DNA from: Oscheius onirici
Lineage: Eukaryota > Nematoda > Chromadorea > Rhabditida > Rhabditidae
Direction: 5' to 3'
Length of the DNA stretch: 64,000 bases
Assembly: GCA_932521025.1 (NCBI GenBank)
Contig: OW051468.1
Span: forward strand, 1,364,064 to 1,428,063
Below the pieces are notes generated by a model, which was not told where the DNA came from, did not search any database, and was given only the letters and a program-made list of their open reading frames with translations. This document shows, one piece after another, positions 20,995 to 29,958 of the stretch (positions are counted from its first letter, which is position 1; each line of letters opens with the position of its first letter). A program made the translations under genes and the position numbers.

Positions 20995-22090
20995 GAGGTA
21001 GGGGAACATTCAAAAAGTGTGGATTTTGATGAAGATTACAGTTTATGGGCTTGTTGAGGACAGAGTCGGGAGAAACTTTGAACGGGCGGTATTTTTACAC
21101 CCCCCCCCTAAACTTGAATTTTTTAAACCTAAATTTTCCGGTTCTCATGTGCATTTTCCAGGGACTGGATGAAATCGGGGGGGGGGGGGGGGGTATTTTG
21201 GTTTTGGTGCGGACAACAGTAATAATAATGTGATCAGGGTTGAAGTGAAAGGAAAAAAGTAATATGACAGAAGAATCAAGAGCGAGGTGAAACTATGCGG
21301 GAATTGGAAATCCTCGATTGGAATTTGGTGCGGCCCTGAACCTCGGAAGTCGGTTTCCGGATTGGGTAGGCTCGGAAAATTGAGTTATTTAGTTAAGAAT
21401 ACCGTCCTTGCTTTTAGGTGTTTCGTGGTCGAGACATATGAAAAGTACCAAAATTACAGTCAGTGATTCGACCCGCAAAAGGAGAGGGAAGAAACAAATC
21501 GGCTGATATGTTAGGGTTATATCGGCCGTTTATATCTAAACTATCTAAAGCGCAATGGTGTCTGCGGTGGAATCTGTTTGGATGTTTGTTTGTCCATGGC
21601 CACGAGATTCGTCGCGACAAGTCAGAAATTGTCAGGACTTTTGAACTTGCAGTAGTAAAGAGTTGAGCAAAGATAGGTTTTGTCAAAGGAATGGGTAGGA
21701 ATTAAGAACCTAGGTTGTTGCTTTGTATGTTTTAGCGCCAACAGCCGTCGTAGACGGCTGGTGTCTATTATGAGCCAGAAAACCAGACCCGCACAATGTA
21801 TCTGCGAGGCTCCAGACCCGAGTTTCAGGCCGGTAGTGTTTATGCCCGATTTCCGAGCGGGCATAAAAACTCGCTTTCGGACATAAAACGGCCTCCACAG
21901 TTCTGGATTAAACTCTTGAGTTTCCCGATCGTTTCAGAACAGAATGACCTCATTGGACAAGTTGTGTGTTATGCTTTATTAGTTGAACCAGCCGACTTCG
22001 TCGCCTGGCGGCGTCGTTCCCCACTTGGTACTCCCACAACTATTTTTCAACTGCAAAAGTTAGTTAGTGCATAATTTCTACTCAAGGTAC
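20995..22090. other. Intergenic repeat mosaic with an 18-G run
   Basis: Contains a poly-C copy of the 22436 repeat family (about 21090), a run of 18 G at about 21177-21194, and from 21535 a repeat with CTATCTAAAGCGCAATGGTG and GGCCACGAGATTCGTCGCGAC words also seen near 13490, 28860 (inverted) and 35925. No gene supported. Confidence 0.5.
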
Positions 22091-22234
22091 TCAACTGTGG
22101 CCACATAGTCTCTTCATCCACTTGACACCGTAGTCCTTAATGATATTGTCTTTCCATCGAGCTCGGGGACGTCCTCTGTTCCTTTTGTGCTCATAGGGCC
22201 ACCATTCGCAGATCTTCTTCGGCCAAGGTCTTCG
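22091..22234 (-). mobile_element. LINE remnant, C-terminal end of a reverse-transcriptase ORF
   Basis: The minus strand reads RRPWPKKICEWWPYEHKRNR, then GRPRARWKDNIIKDYG and a stop. The GRPRxRWxDDI motif and following conserved Trp are typical of the end of RTE-type LINE polyproteins. The frame is lost further upstream, so this is a dead fragment. Confidence 0.75.
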
Positions 22235-22435
22235 CCTATTTTGGCAATCTTCTTAGCCCAAGCCATTTTTCTCGATTTAGCCATCTATTATATTCATCAG
22301 ATTGGTACTATCCGATCTTTTTTTGTTGTGTATTGTGACGTCGAGCATTATCCGTTCCAACTTTTTCTGTGCCACTTGAAGAATTTGGAGTTGACGTCGC
22401 TGCCAAAAAAAAGCATAGCTCATGTTAAGAAATAG

Positions 22436-22600
22436 GGGCAGGTTTCTTTACGCCCCCCCCCCGCTAAACTTGGATTTTTGGGGCCGTCCGGGGAAACATA
22501 AATTTTTCGGCTCTCGTTTGCATTTTCCAGCTTTGTCCCAAGCTCTACAACTTTGCAGAACATTCTGAAGCGTGAAAATGCTGTTATCACTATGAAAATT
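22436..22600. repeat. Half copy of the CTACAACTTTGCAGAA foldback family with a poly-C tract
   Basis: Shares GGCAGGTTTCTTTAC, GGCTCTCGTTTGCATTTTCC and CTCTACAACTTTGCAGAACA with 19223-19420. A C-run directly after TTTACG varies in length between copies. Confidence 0.65.
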
Positions 22601-23150
22601 GACTTCTCTATCCTCTGTCCTACTCTGTTCAAAGAATTCTCCCAATGACTCTCCTTTCTTCTTTGACCGAAACCGTCGGCGAAAACAATGAAGCGTGATG
22701 ATTCATTCAAAAGAAAATAATCGGTCTCGGCCATTCGTAGACATCCTCATGTGGCTCATCAGGCTCATGATGTTGAAGATGTGGACCAACTGGTGGGAGA
22801 TTTACTCCGGGAAAGAAACTTTTCTAAAAGACTCCTTCCAGAAGAAACTTAGACAAACTTACAGTGGGGATGGTACTCGTCTCTTTTTTGTCCAGACTTT
22901 TCCCCAAAACGGATGTGAATAAGAGGAAAACGAAGAGGTATTGGTTCATTGAATGAGTCTCTCCTACTGACCACTAGGCTCTCACCTCTCGACTGAGTAA
23001 ACAAGAGGAGACAAAAAAACGAAGCGGTCAGTCACAGAGGGAAACTTTTCGACTGTCCAGGTTCTCTCAAATCTATATGTTCAGCGACAGTCTGACCTTT
23101 CCCGCAACATCCCGGCAGTCATTGCCACTGATACCTCGAGAGTGGTCAGA
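22601..23150. other. Upstream region of the SL RNA gene, no protein gene supported
   Basis: A plus-strand frame at 22695-22922 has no family match or splice support. The last 70 nt should hold the snRNA-type promoter (proximal sequence element) of the spliced-leader gene, but I could not identify it by eye. Confidence 0.4.
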
Positions 23151-23156
23151 TTTTTC

Positions 23157-23252
23157 TGTTTAATTACCCAAGTTTGAGGTATTCAAATGCTTCTGACACT
23201 GTAGAGGTTGAAAGAAATTTTGGAATGGCCCCTTCCCTTCAATGGGAAGGCA
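23157..23252 (+). ncRNA. Spliced leader RNA, SL1 type
   Basis: Positions 23157-23178 read TGTTTAATTACCCAAGTTTG then AG: the 22-nt nematode SL1 exon except for T instead of G at the first base. It is followed at once by a GT donor (GGTATTC). About 35 nt downstream is an Sm-type site (AAATTTTGGAA, 23215-23225), then a strong terminal hairpin CCTTCCC-TTCAAT-GGGAAGG (23231-23250). Leader, donor, Sm site and 3' hairpin in this order and spacing define an SL RNA of about 95 nt. It donates the leader to pre-mRNAs by trans-splicing. No 5S rRNA gene is seen beside it, unlike the tandem arrays of some nematodes. Confidence 0.9.
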
Positions 23253-23293
23253 ACAAGACATACCGTAAAATCTCTAAAATAATGGAAGCCTAT

Positions 23294-23487
23294 CCCCCTT
23301 ACGTAAAATACGCAATTACGTATGCCCGTTTTTTGGGGCCAAGACGGCATTTTCTGACTTTTGTTGGTCTGCAAAGTTGTAGTCCCTGACGTCCTCTACA
23401 ACTTTGCAGAACACCAAAAAGTTGAAAAATGTCGTCTTGACCCCAAAAAAACGTGAATACGTAATTGCGTATTCTTACGTAAGGGGG
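23294..23487. mobile_element. Foldback MITE with CCCCCTTACGTAA ends
   Basis: Ends CCCCCTTACGTAAAATACGC and AGAATACGCAATTACG-type complement pair for about 33 bp. The interior holds the GCAAAGTTGTAG / CTACAACTTTGC pair. A second, truncated copy starts the window (1-155). It lies about 40 bp past the SL RNA. Confidence 0.75.
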
Positions 23488-23800
23488 TGGACCTTCTGTT
23501 AGAGCTTTTACAGCATTTTCTGTTGGTTTTAATGTGGAAAGTCAACTTTCTGTCGGATCTTGCTACCGAAAAATACAGTCTTATTAAAGGATAGAGAGAA
23601 CGAGAGAAACAGAGAGACAGGGGGGACTGAAAAACCAAGCTCAGTAAACACTTTATTCACGGTCAAAAATCCCCGTAACAAATAGAAATACAGACATGAA
23701 TTCAATATGAATGAGTAACTGAGAAAGTGGTCTGACAGACGACAAAAAAAACCTTCGGTCTTCCAGTCGTCTGTCACTAGAAAGACACTCAAAACGGCGT

Positions 23801-25263
23801 CTAGAACTCGACGAACTTTTCGTCCTCACTGATAGCGATGGGCTTTGTTTCGAGCTGGACAGCAGGCTCTGGGAACTTGAGTCTTCTCATTGGGGAGCGG
23901 CGAATATCGGTCTGACTACCGAGGGCGGATCTGAAAGAAAATAGGTCAGAGAAGACGGTTCTAGAAACCTGAATGCGTCCACGATTCCCAAACGGACGTC
24001 GCCAATGAAATCACCCACTTGTCTGATTTTCATGGCTACTCTGAACTTTTCCTGTACTCTCTCTGTCTCTTTGTCTAGGAAAAAAAATTAAACTTACTTG
24101 TTTTCCATTCCTCGACGCAGTTCCTTCAACTCCATCTTGACCTCCTGCGGCAGATTCATGAACATTTCCTTGATCTGTTCTCTGCGCTCTACTGGAGACA
24201 GAGACGAGTCCTTCATGATCTTGGAGAGAGCCTCATCGGCTTCTTTAGCAGCAGGACTGAGTTTTTCACGGAGCTCGGAGAGCTTTTGTTCCATTTCGGC
24301 ACGTCGAGCAGCCATGTCGGTTTTGAACCTGGTGAAGGATTCCTGAAAGAATATTGACTCAGTCTCTGTCCCCCTTTGACTCTCTGTGTTCTGTCCCTCT
24401 GACTCTCTGTTTCTCTGTCCATCTGTCCCTCTATCCCTCTGTCCCTCTGACTCTTTGTCCCTCTGCCCCTCTCTCTGACTCTCTGTCCATTTGACTCTCT
24501 GATTATCTAACTCTCTGTCTCTCTGTCCCTCTGTCTCTCAGTCTCTCTGACTCTCTGTCCCCTCTGTCCTTCTGTCCCTCTGACTCTCTAACTCTCTGTC
24601 TCTCTGTCCATCTTTCCCTCTCTGTGTCTCTGACTCTCTGACTCACTGTCTCTGTGTCTCTGGTTCTATGTCCCTCTGTCACTCTGACTCTCTAACTCTC
24701 TGCCCATCTGTCTCCCTGTCCCTCTCTCTCTCTGACTCTCTCACCTGAGCTTCTGGCGACTCATTCTTCAATAGCTCCTCAATTCTAGTGTCTTTCTCCT
24801 CAATAGTCATGTTGGAATCTCCCATCAGAACCAGGATCTGTCTTCTGGCATCTTCACTGACATTCTGGAGGAAAGGAGGACTGAAATACTCTGTCATGTA
24901 CTCTCCTGAACTCGTATCACCCTCCATTCTTTCCTCCCTTGAATTTGCCCTTGAAGCGTCTAGGCATTGGAGGGAACTGACCGTCCATTGGTCCTTTTCC
25001 AAAGAACGGATCCGGCCCCATTCCCATTCCCATCGGTCCAAAGCCGAAGGGTCCCATGGGCATGGGACCCATCGGTCCCATTGGTCCAAAAGGCCCCATT
25101 TCTCCGACCATCTTGTTCTAAAACCTGTACTATTGGGGGAAGCTAAAGTTCAGACCATTTTCTTCAACTTCTTGCCCTTCTGAGGCTTGGGGTACTCTTC
25201 AGAAGAGTCATCAAAAGAGAGGGCCAGAGAGGCCAAACTCAGGAGAAGAAGAGAGAGACGCAT
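23801..25263 (-). CDS. Secreted SXP/RAL-2 family protein (DUF148)
   Basis: Six exons on the minus strand (25263-25156, 25117-24921, 24880-24745, 24342-24098, 24040-23969, 23930-23801) give 295 residues. A signal peptide (MRLSLLLLSLASLALS) is followed by an acidic-basic linker, then a Gly/Pro/Met-rich segment (GPFGPMGPMGPMPMGPFG), then the DUF148 helical core: PPFLQNVSEDARRQILVLM through ELREKLSPAAKEADEALSKI and LSPVERREQIKEMFMNLP. These secreted proteins are abundant in nematodes and in parasites are antigens; the biochemical role is not established. Intron 1 has an unusual GTCTGA donor. Intron 3 (24744-24343) is almost entirely the GAGTCAGAGAGACAG repeat. A TATTTAAA-like element lies upstream near 25340 on this strand. 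Confidence 0.8.
24360..24744. repeat. CTCTGTCTCTCTGACTCT low-complexity repeat
   Basis: Nearly pure degenerate array of CTCTGTCC / CTCTGACT units filling intron 3 of the DUF148 gene. The same repeat occurs at 6045-6110, 26807-27075, 28595-28712, 32810-32947, 39000-39660 and 56860-57290. Confidence 0.9.
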
Positions 25264-26360
25264 CTCTGGAACGGAGTGATTGCAACAGAGTAATAGTGGA
25301 CAGAGAGTGACCTAAACAGGAAGGAGCGGGATCGTGTGTTTAAATAGCCTTCCCCTCCGAGTCGTCAGATATTTGCAGTGCTACCGCGCACGCGACAAGG
25401 AAGCCTTTTGCCGACTGGGGGGAATGACTCAGGTATAAAATAAACTTTCTGACTGATTAGGTAGTGATCAGAGAGAATGAGAGACAGCTAGGGTCAGAAT
25501 TAGTATTTAGTAGAGTCAGAATACCATCGACGTTTCGAAAACGTTCAATTACTCGTGTCACGCGAATTCTTTTCGATCTTTATGTAGATTACGTGAAAAT
25601 GCTATTGTGGGCGCAATTTTTTATCGAAATCTTAAGAGGAATCCATCTACTACGTCCGTTTTTCAAAATTTTGAGCTTTTCACGGATTTCAAGTCCCTTT
25701 ACTGTTGGGCGCTCTGAAGCCGAAGATTACATACATGTTATATTCTACAAGGTTAGAAGTTCTTCGTTTTCGCCAATAACTTCGATCTTACGCGAACCCT
25801 TAGTGTTCCTTTCGTTGCCACTCCGTTCCAGTCACCCATGTCCCTCGAAAGAAACCACCTCAGAGAGAATGAGAGACAACTGGAATACTTTTCAGTTGAT
25901 CACTTTAGCTTTTCTTTTTTTCCAGTCCAGAGACCTGTAGACCAAGAATCAGACCAGCTTTTCTTTCGGGCATACTCTGGTTCAGAGCTAGACCTAACAC
26001 GCCTGTGACAATCAATGCTCAACAGAAATTGAAGAACAGTTGAGCTTCTCTTCACAGAACTTTACTTGTTTCTGGATTATTGCTCACCTCTTCTAATATT
26101 GATAGACTTTAGTAGTGAGAGATAATTCATTCACCAGTTTTCGAATCACATCGTTCTCAGGTTAGCCTAAATATGTTCCCTCGTTTATTTCAAACTGTAG
26201 GCAGTGTTAATGGCTGTTCAAACATTCTTTTCGAAAGATTTCATTTACTTCCAAAAGTTGGTATACAAAAATAGCACTACTCGATTCTCTATAGCACGTA
26301 ATGGTACACTCAATAATGGAGAAGAAGTCATAAAAAAGTAAACAAAAGGGTACAGTCTGC
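25264..26360. other. Intergenic; isolated TGACTCA plus TATAAAA
   Basis: TGACTCA (25426) is followed by TATAAAA (25434) on the plus strand, as in a promoter. A plus frame at 25464-25940 starts with GTG, has no clean ATG start and no family match, so no gene is called. AGAGAGAATGAGAGACA occurs twice (25471 and 25862). The rest is unremarkable. Confidence 0.4.
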
Positions 26361-27213
26361 TCAATTATTATTCTTTCTCCTGTCTCCAGTCTCCTGCTCT
26401 TCACCCTCATCCTCCGTGTCCGTCGAGTAAAGTCTACGAACTCCAGCCTTCTCCTCTCGCTCTTCACTAGGAACTTTTTCCTTCTTCTCGGTCTGGAAGC
26501 TCAAGGATTCTGTAAGAAACGGAACGACAGACTCACCGGACGAATCTTCTTGACTCTTTCAATGGTTGACTCGATTCCAGAGTCCGTATGATATCTCTCC
26601 ACATATTGGACAGATCTTCTTCTCTCTGTCTCCGGAGCTCTGGAGGTTCTGATCAGAAAAGGACGCTCACGGAAGTTGATAGACATCAGCGAAACTGGGG
26701 ATTGGTAGCTTGGAGCCAATTGGGGATGGACTGGAGGATAATAGGGGTGAGGCTGGTTCAGAATGCCGTAACGGTTGGGCAAGATGGTTGTCTGGAGCAT
26801 GGATCTCTGTCTTTCTGACTCTCTGACTCTCTCTCATTCTCTGTCTCTCTGTCTCTCTGACTCTCTGACTCTCTCTGACTTTCTAACTCTCTGTTCACGA
26901 TGGACTGGCTGTTTTACAAGCGAAATGGGACAGAATTGGATGCGATTGGCACGAGAAGTACCAACCCAGTGGAACAGGCATAGACTACGACATGTGAACG
27001 CATTGAAATCGTAATAAATTGAATTGAATTGACTCTCTGACTCTCTCTGTCCCTCTGTCCCTCTGTCTTTGTCTCAGTCTCCGAACTCACATAGACTGGA
27101 GGCGAAAAGTGACCACCGCTGTTCAGAAGAGAGAACCTTTGACCATCAAAGAACAGAGTAACGTACTGAGTTTGTGGCGGGAACGGATGTTGAGAGCTCA
27201 TCGCTGAAACCAT
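26361..27213 (-). CDS. Hypothetical protein, 169 residues, acidic/basic C-terminus
   Basis: Three exons (27213-27091, 26791-26537, 26492-26361) keep frame. The N-terminal part is rich in Pro, Gln and Tyr (HPYYPPVHPQLAPSYQSP). The middle is basic (APETERRRSVQYVERYH), and the end is charged (EKKEKVPSEEREEK, then DTEDEGEEQETGDRR). No signal peptide or membrane segment. I do not recognise the family; the composition suggests a disordered, possibly nuclear or cytoskeletal protein. Intron 1 is made largely of the CTCTGTCTCT repeat plus a short unique block. Confidence 0.6.
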
Positions 27214-28715
27214 TTCTCCTCTATTGATAGGGGCGTGGGAAGGGGAAATGAGACAAGAAGGAGTTTCCCTTCAGTTTTTAAAAAGAAATAGATATGAACG
27301 ACTACTCATTTTGGGAGACAGAGAAAGAGTCGAAAAAGAGCAATAAACACAGCTTGCAAAAGTTCTATGCCCTTTTCTCTGAACTACGAAGAGTCGAGAG
27401 CAAATGACACCTTGATTGCCGGTCATCATATCTCTTTATGTGTCCAATTGTTCACAGCTATTTCCGGTCAACTCCTCTCAATTTCCTGTTCAAGAGAGGA
27501 AGTCATAGATCCGATAGACAGTTTGGATATAGACTTTTACTGATCACCCGATCTGTCTTCAAAACAGTTTCCAACAGAAACATATTTTCCCTGATCACCT
27601 GATCCACCTGCAAAACTACTGTGCAGAGACGGAGAGAGAGTTTTGCAAAAACTGAGGTGAGAGAGACAGGGACAGGGACAGGGAGGTGAAAAGGTTCAGA
27701 TCGAATAGAATGTAGGCCAGTTCACATGACAACCTCAAGTTCTAGTCGAAAGGTTATGGCTACAATCTTGAAAATTAGAACGGACGGGAGGATAGTATGA
27801 GTCACTCAAGAGGGCTGGAAAACAATTCTGTCTCTCTCCACCGTTTTGAAAAAATATGCTTGGAGAAAACTTTAGTACATGACAATAAATCAGTCATTTA
27901 AAGATGAGACACTCACTGATTAATGGTTTCAAATCGGTCAATCTCGTAACGTTTTAAACTGATCATTAAAACAGACCAAAGTAGGTTGAACAAACATCGA
28001 ACGCCTGAGGCTAATCCCGTTAAAAAAGTGAGCCTATGATGAGTCTGATCTTCCTATTCCAGGGATAGCTTTGTTCCGTCACAATCTGTACGGCTTCCGG
28101 GCAATTTTGTCTGGGAGAGAGAGACAAAGAGGATAGGCGGGTCTAGTCTCTGTCTGGCTCGAAAACAATAATACAATCTTGTCTAAACTTTGGAATATCT
28201 AAGCTTAGGAACGAGACTTTTTGAAAAATAGTTAAGAAAACATTGACAGGCTTAAATGTGAGGCTACCTGACCTTTCGAAGAGGGCAATTGGTAAGAGAG
28301 CAGAGTCCAGATGCTTCGGCTCGGACAAAGAAGTGGCTGTTTATATTATCAGTCATCTAACAGACTGTGAGTATGAGACTCGTAAATAATGGCTAAAGGG
28401 CTAAAGGTTCACGATCAGAAGTTTCGGGAAAGAGAGACGGAGAGACAGAGATAGAGGAAGAGACAGAGGGACGTTCAAATAGAGAACACCTGCAGGTTGT
28501 CTTGGCTCTAACCCTCCCTAAAAAGTGGCCATCTGTGAAAGGGCGCAGAACGAAAGAAGAAAAAGATTAGGATGTTCTAAAGAGAACAGTGTGACTCTGT
28601 CTCCCTCTCTATCCCTCTGTCTCTCTGTCTCTCTGTCACTTTGTCTCTTTGAGATTCTGTCCCTCTCTTTATCTCTCTGTCTCTGTCTGTCTCTCTATCC
28701 CTCTGTCTCTCTATT
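27214..28715. other. Intergenic, no supported gene
   Basis: Mostly unique AT-rich sequence with GACAGGGACAGGGA and CTCTGTCTCT repeat islands (27660-27690, 28595-28712). A minus frame at 28328-28143 starts MSEPKHLDSALLPIALF but lacks splice or family support. Confidence 0.45.
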
Positions 28716-29065
28716 GTAACACGAGAAGTAGACAAGCCAACAGTTCCAGACTTTACTTCCAGACACATCTAACACACAATAATTATAGACCAGTCGTCTA
28801 CGACGGCTTTCGCCGCCCTGCGGCGCTCACGTACGTAACAACGGCCGTCCAAGTTTTCACACCATCGCGCTTTAGATAGTTTAGATTCCCCCCAGACGCG
28901 TTCCCCTCCAAAAATTATGTCGTTTGATAAAAGATTAACATGACAAAACTTGACATGTTTCGCTAGTCTCGACAACTGCGGACACCACTACAGACAGACG
29001 GACGCACACCATTGCCCTTTAGTAAAGAATGATCTCGTCACATAGGAGATTAGATAGAACACGTC
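28716..29065. repeat. Dispersed repeat, interrupted copy (partner 2210-2350)
   Basis: The blocks at 28716-28790 and 29028-29060 match the continuous 2210-2350 sequence on the other strand. The 240 bp between them contains GCGCTTTAGATAGTTTAGAT and a GACGGCTTTCGCCGCC segment seen in the 13640 and 21745 repeats, so it is an insertion into this copy. No duplication of target sequence is obvious. Confidence 0.6.
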
Positions 29066-29409
29066 GGTACTTTTATGATACATGCAACTATTTTTTTATT
29101 ATTATTGAGTTCTTGCCATAATATTGACAAAGGATTACCTTTTTGAAACAAACAATATCTGTATATTTATTGGGAAGAATTTGATTGCCTGTTTAAGTTC
29201 ACTGTAAAGAAAAAATCTACTGTATTTGAAGTTCCTGTAGAAGTATAGAATCATGTTTTGCTAGAATCATGCTAGGTAAGTTTTGTTAGCTGGTAGTAGA
29301 TTACGCTGTTAAAGAAAGTTTATATTTAAGAGTAATAGATATTAATAATGTGTAATACTGGAAGCAAACAATATTGCTTTCTGGAATAATGGCAATAACT
29401 CAATAATAT

Positions 29410-29730
29410 TAGGGCGCGTCAAAAGTCTTTGTAATTAGTTCTACAGCTACCCTTCAAACTGATCGGATCGGTCCGGGATTGTTCCTAGGGGTAATCGACC
29501 TCGAAAAAAAATATTGAGAGCTTTTGGGACAGTTTGGATTTTGGGATCAAGGATTACGGTAGCTTTAAAAATCGGCCAAAAAACGTATTTTCGCGATAAC
29601 TTTTTGGTGTAAGGAGATACAAAAAAACTCAGCTCATCGAGACGCATCTTTCTTTTTTAGAAAAATGTATTTTACTCTTTCGCGCAAAAAGTTATTCGAC
29701 TTTCAAATTTTCGCATTTTTGGTGTAGTGG
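29410..29730. repeat. Dispersed repeat, copy 2 (inverse of 5495-5825)
   Basis: Begins AGGGCGCGTC and carries GATCGGATCGGTCCGGGATT and GGTAATCGACCTCGAAAAAA. Diverged from copy 1 by point changes and small indels. Confidence 0.7.
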
Positions 29731-29795
29731 GTTTGTGAAATTTCACGCTGGAACGACCCGGGTTCGAGTCCGCCGAGAGGAAATCTTTTTGTTTT
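29731..29795 (+). repeat. tRNA-derived SINE-like or decayed tRNA segment
   Basis: GTGTAGTGGGTTTGTGA resembles an A-box/D-arm, and CCCGGGTTCGAGTCC is a strong B-box/T-arm 30 nt later. Acceptor arms do not pair, so it is not a working tRNA gene. Similar A-box or B-box pieces occur at 10945-10975 (-), 34127-34200 (-), 35950-35985 (+), 36440-36510 (-) and 43560-43590 (-). Confidence 0.5.
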
Positions 29796-29958
29796 TTAAC
29801 AGTAGCATTTTACTGGGCTAAATATCACCCCTGTAAAATATCAGCTGACTCTCTGTATCCCTGTCTCCCTGACTCTCTGTCTGTCTGCCTCTCTGTCTCT
29901 CTCAATCATTCTGTTCCTCTGTCTCTCTCTCTCTGCTATCTATAAAGAACATCAATCT

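Noticed and set aside
25464..25940. 158-codon plus-strand frame after a TGACTCA-TATAAAA pair
   Set aside because: No in-frame ATG near the start, no recognised family, no splice structure; retained only as an intergenic note.
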